DNA of 64,000 nucleotides from Voacanga thouarsii (GCA_026120185.1 JANUWF010002208.1:2232001-2296000), one strand, 5' to 3'. Numbered from the stretch's first letter, positions 21,546 through 34,604 are shown. Translations and numbers: made by a program. The notes: generated by a model from the sequence alone, not told the origin.

Positions 21546-23261
21546 TGGTAGTGTTATGCCCTAGAGGTAATTACTTGTACGTTGTATATGACACATTTTA
21601 ATAAAAGGCATTATTTATCTTACAGTTTCTTTTGTTTACTTTTATATAATATAACTATTAGATAAAGTCCCTAGTACAACACTATGTGAAGAAAATCATG
21701 ATATGAGATTCCTACTACACTGTATAGTGTTAGTACTTAAATAGCCTCTAGTCGTAGTACAAAAGAGATAGGACATCATTAATGTGTTAAGACTAGCATG
21801 TATTAGACTTCTTGATTTTAACAGGTGGTGGTTCTCATATCCGTGAGTATTGAGATACTCAAAGTTAACACATGGATGCTTGTTAATGGAACAAGTACAT
21901 TGGATAACGTAGCTGTGAGATAATCACATAGATAACTATTTAGTGTCAATGATATAATCTCAATATAGCAAACGTGCAAGTATTCTTAGAATTGAGATCT
22001 CTAAGGTACTTTGTTTGCTGAGCATTGTGCTTTGATTCCAATCTCTGGAGCTAGATTGAGGGCCGCCTATGGGATGGATATTGGTACATTGTGAGGTAAA
22101 CGAAAGTAGTTGAGAGGGTTAATAAAGGATTCACCACTCCTAGTAGTAGGGGTGAATATCTCACGGCCACTTGTAGGAATTACTACTCGAGAAGTCCTTG
22201 GCCAAGGCGACTGTGTATTAGAAATAGTTCCAATTGATATACATCTAGAGTAGTGGGTTCCTGGTACAAGTACTATTATATTCGAGCTAGAATAAATATA
22301 TTCTAGAGGGAGTTGGCACTAATTCCATACTCCAAACTGAATGAAATATTGTATGGTGAAAGAAGTTAATTGTACTGTAGTTTGTTATTGAAGGGTTCAT
22401 GTCAAGCCACTTGACTTTCTGGACTCTTGGGTGGTCATGATGTGTTGCGAGATACCGCTCATGATCTGGGAATATGGGTTTATTAATTGATGGATTAATA
22501 AATCAATCCTGATTAGAATCAATATGATTAATTCTAATTATTTATGGATTACTAATCTCTAAGACATTTGGATTAATTCATGTTCGCTACCAATTGACTG
22601 GGAAACCTAATAGGTCACACACAATAGATGATTTTATACTTAAGATATTATTTGATAACGTAGTAGAGTTAATTACGAGAAAGAGAAGTTGTTGTGGCCA
22701 AATTATAATTAGTTATAATTTATGGTCCAAATTGTAATTGTGAGAACTTGGTGTTTCTAATTACAGTTATGGAATTCTAACTGTTTTAGAATTCTCAGGT
22801 TTTAGTAGGGGTTGTCATGTTATATGGAGGAGATGCTCGATTCCTTCTGTGGGAGAGACACAAAATTTTTGAAAAACCCTAGGGGATACATGATCTCCTC
22901 CCACTTCTCTTTCCCTCTCTCATTGATCTTGATCAAACCCTAGCTGCCATTTTAGTTTCTGCTAGCACAGAAAATCTTGGTGCTTAAGTATCATCCTTTG
23001 TGTGGATTTCTATTAGAGGTAATCACACACTATGATTATAGTGGTTGAACATTCAACTCTCGTGGTGTTTGATCGAGAGGATTGCTAGATCGCGCCTTAG
23101 ACTTAAAGAAAAAAAAATTATTTTTCAGACATTCAAAGGAAGGTAAAGCTGTTACCTTTGTTCTCTTTATATCTTATTTTCCACACATATGTGGATCCTA
23201 GGGTAGTATCTCATTCTTATTTTTCGCTGCGCCATATATGATATGCGTGAGATACCCAACA
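21546..23261 (+). mobile_element. C1 5' LTR
   Basis: 1,716 bp, starting TGGTAGTGTTATGCCC (sister copy TGTTAG) and ending GATACCCAACA. The same LTR family is found at 17106-18833 (solo), 28854-30587, and more distantly 54100-57493. Confidence 0.95.
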
Positions 23262-25109
23262 GTGGAATCAGAGCCCTGCTATGTATGGTTTGCAGACATT
23301 ATTTCTTGTGTGAAAGCTGTTTCATGTAATCGTGTATGTCTTTGTTCACTGTGAGAATTGTTTTCACTCGAGTCAAAATCATTTCGAGCATTATGGGTTG
23401 GGTCCGTAGCACAATATGATTGTGTAATAGTTACAGCATATTTCGAAAGAAAAATGTTTTCTTTATGTGCTGCAATTTTTTGCAGAAAAACATTTTCTTG
23501 AACATGTTTGTTGCCTTTCATTTCATCTTGTGAATTTAAGTTTCTATTTTGTGTTGTTTAAACTAACAAATTGGTTGTTGTTTTGAGCTTCAAAACAGAA
23601 AATTTTGCTAAGAATTGTTCTCACAAAACTATTGCAGAAGATAAGGGCACCAAAAATTATTTCTGAAAAATTTTCTAAAAATCGCCGCCTATTCTAGACT
23701 ATAGCGGGCGTCGGCTCCGGCTCCAAACCGGCGCTGATTTTGTGCTATTTTCGGGATGTCCAGAAATCGTTTCTAGAAAATTTTCCTTAAAACCAGATTG
23801 GAGCTGGCGCCGCCTCGGGCTTCTAACCGGCGCTGATTCTGCTTTGTTTTTCGTGACGTTCCAGCCATTTAAAAAAAAAAAAATCTGCAATAGAGTTCTA
23901 AAAGGGAAAAATCTCATTTGATAAGAGACAGGACCCAAAAGCATTTTCTCAAAATTACTTTTGAGACAAACAATTTTATTTTTCAAAATAATGATTTTGA
24001 AAATTTTAAAATTAATGTATTTTTCTAAATATTGATTTTAGAATTTATTTTATTTTTCCAAAATAGTGATTTTGGAATAATAAAAATTATATGTTTATTT
24101 TGTTTAAGCATAATTAATGGCATGGTGGATGGTTATGGACTAAAACCAATTATATCTGTTCATGCATTTTACATTTTTGATTTTTTTAATGAAATAAGGC
24201 CTGTGTGTCATGCCTTCTCTGAAATTCTTTTATAATTCTCTTCTCATCTAACTCTCCTCGAATATAACTTGAGGTCTTCTCGCTTTGGGGAATTATATAA
24301 TTAGTTTACATAGGTTAGATAGGAGTAGAATTATTCTATTTTGGAGATGACAATGAAAATAAGGCGAGAAGGTAAGACCTTCTACTTAAATCATGCATGG
24401 ACACATATGGTTAACTATATTAATTTCTTTTATGCCTCAAAAAAATTAATTTACGGTAAATTCCATAACCATACCACGTAATCGCTTTATTACCACGATT
24501 ATCAATTATGTGATTTATTGATTTTTATGCATGTCATTTATTGAAATCACTAAAAGGAACAAATCCTTCAATTAATATTAAACCTAATTCCTTCCATTAA
24601 AATATAGTAAGAACGAGAGTCTTTTTTCGAGGCCAGGTTTTTGGGCAAACTCAAGCCTACTTGACATCAAGCATGTTCAAGCTATGGAATTAAATTCTTG
24701 ATTAATGGGTTGGGTTTAACTAAATTCTTTATCCCAGTTGGGCAAACTCAAGCATAAAGAAATTTAGAAGAAAGTTGGGGTAGCCCAAAAGGCTTTAAGA
24801 TTAAAAGCTATTAATCACCCAATGATTTGGTAGTTACACACAATGAAATTGGTATTGGATGCCTACCAATAAACTCAAGGGTGGCTTGTTGGGCAAATCC
24901 AAGGTTATTCTTGAGAAATTTAGATACCGGTCTACTAGGAAAGCTTCCAACGGGCTTTTCCAGAATCAATAGTAGGGGCTATTGGTTTGAGTAAAATAAT
25001 GGAGTAAAATTGCGTTTAATTAAAGTCCTAATTATTTGTATTTCATGTGCATATATAGTAGCTAATCCTTTCTATCTTTACATCTAGGACCCTTGCATCA
25101 TATCAACAA
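23262..25109 (+). promoter_or_regulatory. C1 PBS and long untranslated leader
   Basis: The PBS is GTGGAATCAGAGCCC at 23262-23276, close to the TGGTATCAGAGC complement of initiator tRNA-Met used by most copia elements. The following 1.8 kb has no convincing gene. It includes two similar short blocks with GGCTCCGGCTCC..CCGGCGCTGATT (23711-23735) and GGGCTTCTAACCGGCGCTGA (23817-23836). Open frames at 23279-23521 and 23699-23986 on the - strand have no recognisable domain. Confidence 0.75.
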
Positions 25110-25869
25110 ACCTAAACCTAAGTAGCATCTTGGAAACCAACAAGTTAAATAAATCAAACTACCTTGATTGGTATAGAAATTTGAGAATCGTTCTCAAATT
25201 GGAAAAGTTGCTCTACGTGCTAAATGCTCCTATTCCACCACCACAAGCTCAAGATGCTCATGCTGATGAGCATGCTATCCACAAAAAACACAAGAAGGAT
25301 AGTGATATAGCATCATGTATTATGTTGGTATCCATGACTCCTGAGCTGCAAAAATAGCACGAGCATATGGATGCTCAATCAATTATACTATATCTTCGAG
25401 AGATGTTTGACGCTCAAGCCACAACTGAGAGATACGAGATTTCAAAGCAACTATTCCGTTGCAAAATGGTAGAGGGTTCTTCTATGGCCACTCATGGACT
25501 AAAGATGCTGGGCTTGATAGAGAAGCTTTAATCACTCGGGTTTGCAATGGACCATAACTTAAGTATTGACTTAATTCAGTAATTTTTGCCTAATAGTTTC
25601 TCACAATTTGTGATTAACTATCAGATAAACAAGATTGAGTCCACCATTCCTAAGTTGATCAATGTTCTCAAAACTGCGGAGTCCTCCATGAAGAAGGATT
25701 CCAATGCAGTTTTAATAGTAGAATCTTCTTCTTCTAAGAAGAAAGTCCAAAAGAAGAAGAACGCTCCTATGAAGCCCAAAAAGTGGTGTGAAGAAGAAGG
25801 ACGCTGCCATCAAGGGCCCATGCCATTATTGTGGTAAGATGGGCTACTGGAAGTGCAACTACAAAGCCC
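25110..25869 (+). pseudogene. C1 gag (broken)
   Basis: Frames read LETNKLNKSNYLDWYRNL, LEKLLYVLNAPIPPP, MLVSMTPELQK (stop) then HEHMDAQSI and LREMFDAQATTERYEIS. This is the UBN2-type gag of copia elements. A Lys-rich segment (ESSSSKKKVQKKK) precedes a CCHC knuckle at 25821-25856 that reads CHYCGKMGYWKC, with the His replaced by Tyr. Gag packages element RNA. There are stops near 25355, 25528 and 25580 and a frameshift near 25790. Confidence 0.88.
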
Positions 25870-27289
25870 ACTTGGAGACTGTTAAAAACAAGAAGCAGAA
25901 GGAGAAGCTTACAAGAACTTCTACTTCTACTCTAAGTATGTTTATGATTGAGATAAATACTGCCTTTAAAAATGAGATATGGGTATTAGATACTGGATGT
26001 GGATCTCATTTATGCAATAACTTGCAGGGACTAAAGAGCATTAGAAGGCTAGAGAAATGCAACGTGGACCTACGTACTGCAAATAGAGTAAAGGTTGCTG
26101 CACTTGCTGTGGGGACATACGAGATGAATCTGCCTTCGAGATTAATTCTAAAATTACAAAACTGTTATTATGTACCAGTTTTAATAAAAAATATTATCTC
26201 AGTTGCGTGTTTAGACTTAAATGGATTTCATTTTATATTTAAGAGTAAATGTTGTTCTTTTTCACTAAATGATATTCATTATGGTTCAGCAACTCTGGTT
26301 AATGGTTTATATGTTCTAGACTTGAATAATCCAATTCTCAATATAAACAATAAGAAACCTAAAATAGATAACTCTAACACCTCTTACTTATGGCATTGCC
26401 ATTTGGGCCATGTAAACAAAAATCGTGTTGCTAAGTTACACAAGCTTGGTAACTTAGAGTCATTTAATTATGAATCATATGGCACGTGCGAGTCTTGTTA
26501 TTAGATAAAATGGCTAAAACTCCTTTTTCAGTAAAAGGAGAATAGGCCAAGGAGTTATTAGAACTCATCCATTCTAATATATGTGGCCCAATGTCAATAC
26601 AAGTAAGAGGAGGTTATAACTATTTCATAACCTTTATCGATGATTTCTCATGATACGAGAATTTGTATTTAATGAAATACAAATTTGAGGCCTTTTATAA
26701 GTTCAAAGACTTCAAGAATGAAATAGATAAACAACTTGGCAAAAGTATTAAGACTCTAAGATTTGATCGAGGAGGAGAATACTTGAGCCAAGAGTTTCTG
26801 AGTTATCTTAGAAATAATGGGATATTATCTCAATAGACTCCACCACATACACCTCAACATAACGAGTATATTTGAGAGAAGGAATCAAACCCTTCTAGAC
26901 ATGGAACTGACCATGATGGCTTCCTCAGACCTACTAAAATTATTTTGGGGGTATGCACTAGAGACTTCTGTTTATATACTAAATAGAGTTCCGAAAAATT
27001 TGGTTGATTCTACCCCATTTGAGATGTTCTTTGGTAAGAAACCCAAGTTATCTCACTTGCGAGTATGGGGTTGTCCTGCCTTTGTCAAAAGGCCACAGTT
27101 AGACAAACTTGATAGTAAGTCTGATAAGTGTTTATTTGTGGGATATTTGAAAGAATCTTTCGGATATTACTTTCATCTCCCTTTCGAAAATAAAGTGTTT
27201 GTTTCGAAGCATGTCATCTTCTTAGAGAAGGAGCACATGCTCAAAGAGAACAGTGGGAATAAAATTGAACTTAGTGAAGTTCAATAAAA
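25870..27289 (+). pseudogene. C1 protease and integrase
   Basis: The protease motif is WVLDTGCGSH (catalytic Asp at 25989-25991), preceded by a Lys-rich linker. The GAG-pre-integrase region has YLWHCHLGHVNKNRVAKLHK and GTCESC, the HHCC zinc site, ending at a stop near 26502. The integrase core follows in pieces: LLELIHSN (first catalytic Asp changed to Asn at 26576-26578), YNYFITFIDDFS, LRFDRGGEY and, after a stop, ERRNQTLLDMELTMM. The C-terminal part is intact for 156 codons (26817-27287), with RVWGCPAFVKRPQ, KCLFVGYL and YYFHLPFENKVF. Protease cuts the polyprotein; integrase inserts cDNA. Stops, a frameshift and the Asp-to-Asn change make it inactive. Confidence 0.92.
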
Positions 27290-28853
27290 TCAAACAAACA
27301 AGGATCAACCATCTGATCCCACATCTATTGAGAGAATAGATGAACCTTCTACTACACAAAAACCTCGTAGGTCTAGTTGGATACGTGTGGCACCTGAGAG
27401 ATATAGATATCTCATTAGTGACCACAATGACGTATTGCTCATAGATGAAGATGAGCCTACTACCTATAAGGATGTTCTAAGCAGTTCAGAATCTGGCAAA
27501 TGGCTTGAGACCATGAAGTTAGAGATGGATTTCATGTACGACAACCAAGTATGGATTTTAGTTGATCTACCCAAAGGAATTAAACCTATTGGGTGCAAAT
27601 GGATTTTCAAGAAGAAAATAGACATGGATGGTAATATAGTTACCTATAAAGCACGACTAATGGCGAAGGGTTATCGTCAACAATATGGTATTGACTATGA
27701 TGAAACCTTCTCGCCAGTAGCCATGTTAGAATCCATCAGGATACTCCTAGCCATTACTGCTCATCATGATTATGAGATTTGGTAAATGGATGTGAAAACA
27801 GCTTTCCTAAACGGAAATCTGACTGTGGAAGTGTATATGACACAACCTGAGGGTTTCACATCCAGTGATGGCACAAAGGCGTGTAAGCTACAAAGGTCCA
27901 TTTATGGACTTAAACAAGCTTCTAGGAGTTGGAACATCTGTTTTGATGAAACAATCAAAGAATTTGGTTTCATTCAAAACATGGACGAGCCTTGTGTATA
28001 TAAGAAGGTCAATGGGATTGCAATCGTTTTCTTATTATTTTATGTAGATGACATATTACTAATAGGAAACGATATACCTTGCAAACGGTTAAAGTTTGGT
28101 TGTCCAAACAATTCTCTATGAAAGACTTTGGTGAAGCAATCTATATTCTTAGAATAAGGATCTATAGAGATGGATCCAAAAGTTTGCTAGGTCTTTCGCA
28201 GTCTACATACATAGATAAAGTGCTAAAGAGTTTCGGTATGGATCAATCCAAAAAGGGATTCTTACCCATGTCATATGGTGTAAGCCTTTCAAAGTCTATG
28301 TTTTCCATGACATAAGTTGAAAGGGATCACATGAGTAAAATTCCATATGCTTCGGTAGTTGGATCTATCATGTACGCTATGATATGTACAAGGTCCGATG
28401 TATCTTGTGCTCTCAGTTTGACTAACAGATACTAATCTGACCCTGGTGAGGGTCATTGGGCAGCTATAAAGAACATCTTTAATACTTACGAAGGATTAAG
28501 GATGTGTTCTTAATATATGGAGAAGGTGATTTGAAAATAAACGGGTATACTGATGCCAGTTTTCAATCTGACAAAGATGATTTCAAATCATAATCCGGCT
28601 ACGTGTTTACGTTGTGCGGAGGGGCAATAAGCTGGAAGAGTTCCAAATAAGAGACTATTGCCGACTTTACGACAGAAGTTGAGTACATGGCCGCTTTTGA
28701 AGCAGCTAAGGAAATAAAGATAGAGAGAGTTCTCACGGATGAGAATATAGCTGACCCGCTTACAAAAGCACTATCCCAAAAGAAACATGATAGGCATGTT
28801 GAGTCATTCAGTATTAGATACATGAATGATTGGCTCTAGTGCAATTGGGAGTT
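27290..28853 (+). pseudogene. C1 reverse transcriptase and RNase H
   Basis: The frame 27387-27785 contains WLETMKLEMDFMYDNQVW, GCKWIFKKKIDMDGN, YKARLMAKGYRQQYGIDYDE and TFSPVAM. One stop at 27783-27785 separates it from 27786-28121, which has MDVKTAFLNGNL, YMTQPEGF, LQRSIYGLKQASRSWN and FYVDDILLIGND (YVDD at 28041-28052, intact). A frameshift near 28080 leads to SKQFSMKDFGEA and YIDKVLKSFGM. RNase H remnants follow (YTDASF near 28548, SGYVFTLCGGAISW, TTEVEYMAAFEAAKE), then ADPLTKAL and YMNDWL before the 3' LTR. This is the best-preserved enzyme of C1 but it is not translatable as one protein. Confidence 0.93.
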
Positions 28854-30587
28854 TATTAGTGTTATGCCCTAGAGGCAATCACTTGTACGTTGTATATGAC
28901 ATATTTTATTTTAATAAAATGCATTATTTATCTTACAATTTCTTTTGTTTATTTTATATAATATAACTATTACATAAAGTCCCTAGTACAACACTGTATG
29001 AAGAAAATCATGATAGAGATCATGATATGAGATTCCTACTACACAGTATAGTGTTAGTACTTAAATAGTCCTTAATCATAGTATTAATGAGGCAGGACAT
29101 CATTAATGCGTTAAGACTAGCATGCGTTAGACTTCCTGATTTGATCAGGTGGAAGTTCTCATATCCATGAGTATTAAGATACTCAAAGTTAATACATAGA
29201 TGCTTATTAATGGAACAAGTACATTGGATGACCTAGCTATGAAATAATCATATAGATAACTATTTAGTGCCAGTGATATAATCTCAATATAGTAAACGTG
29301 TAAGTATCCTTAAACTTGAGATCTCCAAGGTACTTTGTTTGTTGAGCATTGTGCTTTGATTACAATCTCTAGAGCCAGATCGAGGGCCACCTGTGGGATG
29401 GATATTGGGTACATTATGAGGTAAACGACAATAGTTGCGAGGGTCAATAAAGGATTCACCACTCCTAATAGTAGGGGCAAATATCTCACTACCACTTGTA
29501 GGAATTACTACTCGAGAAGTCTTTAGCCAAGACGACTGTGTATTGGAAATAGTTCCAATTGATACACATCTAGAGTAGTGGATTCCTGGTACAAGTACTA
29601 TTATATTCAGGCTAGAATTTATATATTCTGGAGGGAGTTGGCACTAATTTCGTACTCCAAACCAAATGAGATATTATGTGGTGAAAGGAGTTAATTGAAC
29701 TGTAGTTTGTTATTGAAGGGTTCATGTCAAGCCACTTGACTTCCTGGACTCTTGGGTGGTCATGATGTGTTGCTAGATACCACTCATGATCTGAGAATAT
29801 GAGTTTATTAATTGATGAATTAATAAATCAATCCTGATTAGAATTAATATGGTTAAATCTAATTAATTGTGGATTATTAATCTCAAAGACGTTTGGATTA
29901 ATTCATGTTCGCTATCAATTGACTGAGAAACCTAATAGGTCACACACAATAGAAGATTATATACTCAAGATATTATTTGATAACGTAGGGGGGTTAATTG
30001 CAAGAAAGAGAAGTTGTTGTGGTCAAATTATAATTAGTTAAAATTTATAGTCCAAATTGTAATTGTGAAAGCTTGATGTTTTCAATTACAATTAGGGAAT
30101 TCTAATTGTTTTAGAATTCTCAGGTTTTAGTAGGGTTTGTCATGTTATATGGAGGAGATGCTCGATTCCTTCTGTGGGAGAGACACGAGATTTCTTAAAA
30201 ACCCTAAGGGATACACGATCTTCTCCCACTTCTCTTTCTCTCTCTCGTTGATCTTGATCAAACCCTAGCTACCATCTTAGTTTCTGCTAGCACAGAAAAT
30301 CTTGGTGGTTGAGTGTCATCCTCCATGTGGATTTCTATTAGGGATAATCACACACTGTGATTATAGTGGTTGGACATTCAACTCTCGTGGTGTTTGATCG
30401 AGAGGATTACTGGATCACGCCTCAGACTTGAAGAAAAAAAATTAATTTTTCAGAGGCTCAAAGGAAGATAAAGCTGTTACCTTTGTTCTCTTTATGTCTT
30501 GTCTTCCACATATATGCAGATCCTGTGATGGTAACTTGTTCTTATTTTTCTGCTGCACCATATATGATATGCTTGAGATACCCAACG
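28854..30587 (+). mobile_element. C1 3' LTR
   Basis: 1,734 bp, starting TATTAGTGTTATGCCC (TG changed to TA) and ending GATACCCAACG. The purine tract GCAATTGGGAG just upstream (28841-28851) is the probable PPT. Many point differences and small indels separate it from the 5' LTR, so C1 is not a very recent insertion. Confidence 0.95.
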
Positions 30588-30592
30588 TTAAC

Positions 30593-31528
30593 TTCATCAC
30601 TCAAGTCTATTAAGATTAGACAAATACGAAATCAATGTAATGAAACTCCTAACATTGTTGTCTCAAGTCAATTAGAAGAACTCGCATCAATAACTAATAA
30701 ATTCAACTAATCAATTACCAAAGATGATAAAGAATTGATCAAATAACTAAATTAACCCAAAATAATGTTAAATTACAATAAAAATATTGAATACATCATT
30801 GCTAAAGAAAAAAGCAAACAAGGAGAAAAGAAAACACTCATAGATAAGCCTATTTCTTCTTCCTTGAAAACTCTCTTTGAACAATCCTCCTTAGCTTGGG
30901 TGAATTCCTTCTTCAATGAGAAAATCAGAATTTTTTCTCTTTAATTCACCTCTCTTGGTTATATATATCAAACCCTTGTGTTCTCTTATACTTTTATAGG
31001 CCTCTTAGATGCCTATTTCGTGGCTGAGGAAGTCTTGGCCGAGTAGAAATAGGAAAATACCAAAATCCTTGGATAAGCCTTATTTCCGCGTACAAAATTT
31101 TTGCTTCCAGAACCTACCTAGTGCCAGGTACCTTCGACCCACCTGGGGCCAGGTATACTCTGTTCTTCCTCTATTTGCTCTATTTTTTGCCGTCTTTTCT
31201 TTAGCAAGCAAAATGGACCCGGTGCCAGGTACACTTGCCAGACCTTGTGCTAGGTCTGTTCTAGAAAAATTCCTGAAGCTCGTTCAATCTCTGTTGCTGG
31301 ATAGAATGGAATCGATGCCTGGTCCGACTGGTTAGGCCTGGTGTCAAGTGCATTCTGGTTCTGTGCACTTTCTGCTCAATTTTTACTTAAATCTGCACAT
31401 ATTTTCCAAAAACACGTTTTACAAGCAAAATGTCAAATAGGACGGAAGGATGCCTAGTTATTACAACAAAGGTATCTTAAAACAACCTCAAATAACTAGG
31501 AAAAGAATGGTGATTTTAACCCCTATCA
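30593..31528 (-). mobile_element. A1 5' LTR, outer part, right of copia C1
   Basis: Continues the family-A LTR text from TTCATCACTCAAG to GATTTTAACCCCTATCA. Together with 20969-21545 it makes an LTR of about 1,510 bp, against 1,520 bp for the 3' LTR. Confidence 0.93.
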
Positions 31529-31786
31529 AGTACATGTCTTTCAATCCATATCTTTGTAAATATTTTACTTGAGTTTATTTGGTCACTTTAGTTTGTTAGA
31601 CAATAAATAAAGAGTAATTAAAAGTAGTTGCTCATTGAGGATCGATACTTATTAATTTCTTATGCAATGTCTTGAGATGTTTATACTTGCTCTATATATG
31701 TGATTTTGGGGTTAATGTTTTAATTAAAACTTGATGGAATGCACTTAAAAATGAATGATTTTTATATACCCAAACCTAACACATCA
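31529..31786 (+). mobile_element. Element H 5' LTR, 3' end
   Basis: Matches 53240-53498 of the 3' LTR of H (for example CATGTCTTTCAATCC, GAATGATTTTTATATACCC). It ends CCTAACACATCA at 31786. AGTAC at its left is the second copy of the A1 target-site duplication. Confidence 0.92.
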
Positions 31787-32029
31787 AGTTTTTAGCACCA
31801 TTATTCGGAGTAATATTATGAAAACTTGAATTCCATTAATTTAGCCGTGTATATATGTATACATGTTTCTTGTGTAATTAGTTGTCATGCTTATAATTTT
31901 TCCTATTGTTTGTATGATTTTGTTATATTTGTATTGATTGTAAATTTTTTTATATTAATATTTGGAAGTTATAATTTGTAAGTTTTTGAATAGCTATTTT
32001 CTTTATTTTTCAGGTCTAATATTTAGTTT
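31787..32029 (+). promoter_or_regulatory. Element H PBS and leader
   Basis: AGTTTTTAGCACCATTATTC followed by GGAG at 31787-31810 is a decayed form of the TTTTTGGCGCCGTTGCCGGGG text that follows Athila LTRs and pairs with tRNA-Asp(GUC). Most changes are G-to-A or C-to-T. The leader of about 220 bp has no gene. Confidence 0.82.
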
Positions 32030-33088
32030 ATGACTGGACAAATCGAATGAGATATTGTGGATTTTGATCCAGAATTCAAAAGGACTTTAACTAGGCTTCA
32101 GAAGGCACATAAGCAAAAGATTAACTAGTTGAGTCAAGTAAAGGATCAGTTAGCAAGTGAAAATCAATCTCTAGCCATGGAGGTTAATCAAAACAACAAT
32201 GGTGGTAATAGTAGTAGGATAATGGGTGATTTCGCTAGACTTTCAATTTTAGGTATAGATTCGAGTATTTCTAGGCCTAGTGTTGAGGTTAATGATTTTG
32301 AGGCTAAGCTAAATATCATCCAAATAATTCAACAAATGGTACAATTTAATGGTTTACCAGATGAGGACCACAATGCCAACATCATAAGGTTTTTAAAAAA
32401 TTGTGATATTTTAAAGATAAATGGTGTTTTAGGAGATGCTATTAAGTTGAGATTCTTTCCTTTTTCTTTTAGGAATAAAGCTAAATATTGGTTGAAATTA
32501 TTACCAATAGTATCCACTACAACTTGTAATGGTCTTGCTGAGAAATTTTTAGCTAAGTATTTTCCACCAACTAGGATAGCCAAACTTAGATTAGATAATT
32601 TTGCCTTTTAATAAATGGAGTCAGAAAGCCTATATGAATGTTGGGAAATGTGGAAGGAAATGCTGAGATGGTGTCCTCATCATGGACTAGAATTAGGAGT
32701 GCAAATGTAAACTTTCCATAGTGGTTTGAATTTTGCCTCCAAACAACTAATTAATGCATTAGCTAGAGGAACGATAAGCACCAAAACCCCAAAGGAATTG
32801 TATGATTTGGTGTCAAAAATTGCTTTAAGCAACAATTCTTAGGGAAATCCAAGGCCTAGAGCTTGTGTTTAAGGAGTTAATAAAGTTGGTGTTATGGCTA
32901 CCTTAGAAGTTAGGATTGAGGCACTTATGCAAAAGTTGGAGCAATTTACTATAGCTCCTCCTCAAGGGCAAGTAATGAACATTAATTATGATTTTTGTGA
33001 AGAATGACACCTGAATTGTGAGTGCCAAAACATGAGCTCATCTTAAGAATCATCTTTAGAACAAGTTGCTTTTATTAGAAATGGGAGA
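32030..33088 (+). pseudogene. Element H gag, main part
   Basis: From the ATG at 32030 the frame reads MTGQIE, a stop, then DIVDFDPEFKRTLTRLQKAH. The longest open part (32129-32611) holds the capsid-type gag domain: DFEAKLNIIQIIQQMVQFNG, DEDHNANIIRFLKNCD, LRFFPFSFRNKAKYWLKLLP and LAEKFLAKYFPPTRIAKLR. After two stops it continues SESLYECWEMWKEMLRWCPH, GLNFASKQLINALARGT and KTPKELYDLVSKIALSN. This is the layout of Athila gag. Gag forms the particle in which reverse transcription occurs. At least six stops are present. At 33088 element A2 interrupts it (TSD GGAGA); the frame resumes at 41747. Confidence 0.92.
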
Positions 33089-34604
33089 TGATGCGTAAAT
33101 TTTGGGTGTATAAAAATTATCAATTTTAAATCCATCATTTAGTCAAGTTTTAATTAAAACATTAATCTCAAAATACACATACAAGCAAGTATACTCATCG
33201 CAAGTATAGTATAGGGAATTAAAAAGTATCGATCCTCAAAGGAACAAATATAAACTAATCATTTTTTATTCATTGTTTAATTGACCCAATAAAGTGAGAA
33301 AATAAGAAAAATATAAATAAAAAAATATATAGAGCTCAAGGATGTAGAAATATGTAATTTAGACAATTATCCTAGAAAACATGATAATGAACCAACTAGC
33401 AATTCTCTCAACTAATTATCATTTTGGCATTATGAAGGAATATAAAGTAAAATTCAATCATTCCCCAAGTCATGAATCTACTTAGAAAAATTTCACTTCG
33501 TTTTCAAATCCATGGAATTACTATCTTTTGATTAATATTAACAGATTTTCCAATCAAACTAACATAACCAAAACATGCATTAAGCTCAATTCCTTATAAG
33601 CATGAAATTAACTAATAACCCTTTGCTCAATATGAAATCAACTAATCTTTGATTACTTAGTCCTATAATTTTAACTTCATTGCTCAAGTCCATTAAGATT
33701 AGATAAATATGAAATCAATGCAATAAAACTACTAACATTGTTGTCCCAAGTCAATTAGAAGAACTCACATCAATAACCAATGATAACAAGTAATCAAACA
33801 CCAAAGATGATAAAGAATTGATTAAATAACCAAATTAACACAAAATCATGAATTCTAAAATAATGTTAAATTATAATAAAGAAATTGAATACATTATTAT
33901 TTAAGGGAAAAAAAACAAAGAGAAAAGAAATCACTCATAGATAAGTCTCTTTCTTCACTGTTGAAGACTCTCTTGAACAATCCTCTTTGATTGGGTGAAT
34001 TCCTCCTTCAATGAGTGATTTCAATTTATGCTCTTGGATATACCTCCACACACCTTCTCTTGTGTTTTCTCTTGCTTCTATAAGCCTCTTTGATGCAAAT
34101 TTTGTTGCTTGAGAGATCTTGGCTGAGTAGGAATTAGAAAATACCGAAATCTTTAGAAAATTTTCAAATTTGTGCACAGGATTTTCGCCCTCCAAAGCGA
34201 GCCTGGCGTTAGGTACTTTTGATCCACCTAGTGCCAATTACAATTTGTTCTTCCTCTGGATTTTTGCTCTGTTTTCACTAGTTGGACAGAATGGACCCGA
34301 CACCTGGTGCACGTGCCAGACCTGGTGCCAGGTTTGTTCTGTTTTCTTCTTGAAAGTTGCTCGGTTTCCTCTGCTTGACTAGAATGGACCCGGCGCCTAG
34401 TCTCTTGGCTAGGCCTGGCATCAGGTGCATTCTGAAATTATTCACTTTTTGCTCAAATTTAACTTAAATCTACACAAATTTGCCAAAAATACTTTTTACA
34501 AACAAAATGTCAAATAGGAAGGAATATGCCTAGTTATTATAACAAAAGTATCACAAAACACCTTCAAATAACTAGAAAAATAATGGTGATTTTAGCCCCT
34601 ATCA
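33089..34604 (-). mobile_element. A2 3' LTR
   Basis: 1,516 bp, same family as the A1 LTRs but a distinct subtype shared with 40529-41741. Both read GATGCAAATTTTGTTGCTTG or close to it, where A1 has GATGCCTATTTCGTGG. The purine tract follows at 34605 (ACATACCCCCATACTTG on the + strand). Confidence 0.92.

Larger units (their letters stand above)
21546..30587 (+). mobile_element. C1: complete-length copia retrotransposon (about 9.0 kb)
   Basis: Two direct LTRs (21546-23261 and 28854-30587) enclose a leader, gag, protease, integrase, reverse transcriptase and RNase H, in copia order (integrase before RT). TTAAC at 21541-21545 is repeated at 30588-30592. PBS follows the 5' LTR. The element sits in the 5' LTR of A1, whose text rejoins exactly (ACCTTAAC / TTCATC). 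The coding region has many stops and frameshifts, so this copy is not autonomous. The lineage within copia is not certain. Confidence 0.95.
11906..31528 (-). mobile_element. Element A1: Athila-type gypsy retrotransposon with two nested copia insertions
   Basis: Two family-A LTRs in the same (-) orientation bound the element: the 3' LTR at 11906-13425 and the 5' LTR at 20969-31528, interrupted by C1. AGTAC at 11901-11905 is repeated at 31529-31533. Between the LTRs, reading leftward from 20968, lie PBS, a gag remnant, protease, reverse transcriptase, RNase H and integrase, in the usual gypsy order. After removing C1 and the solo LTR the element is about 8.8 kb. The N-terminal part of gag is missing. 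All genes carry stops or frameshifts. Confidence 0.93.
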
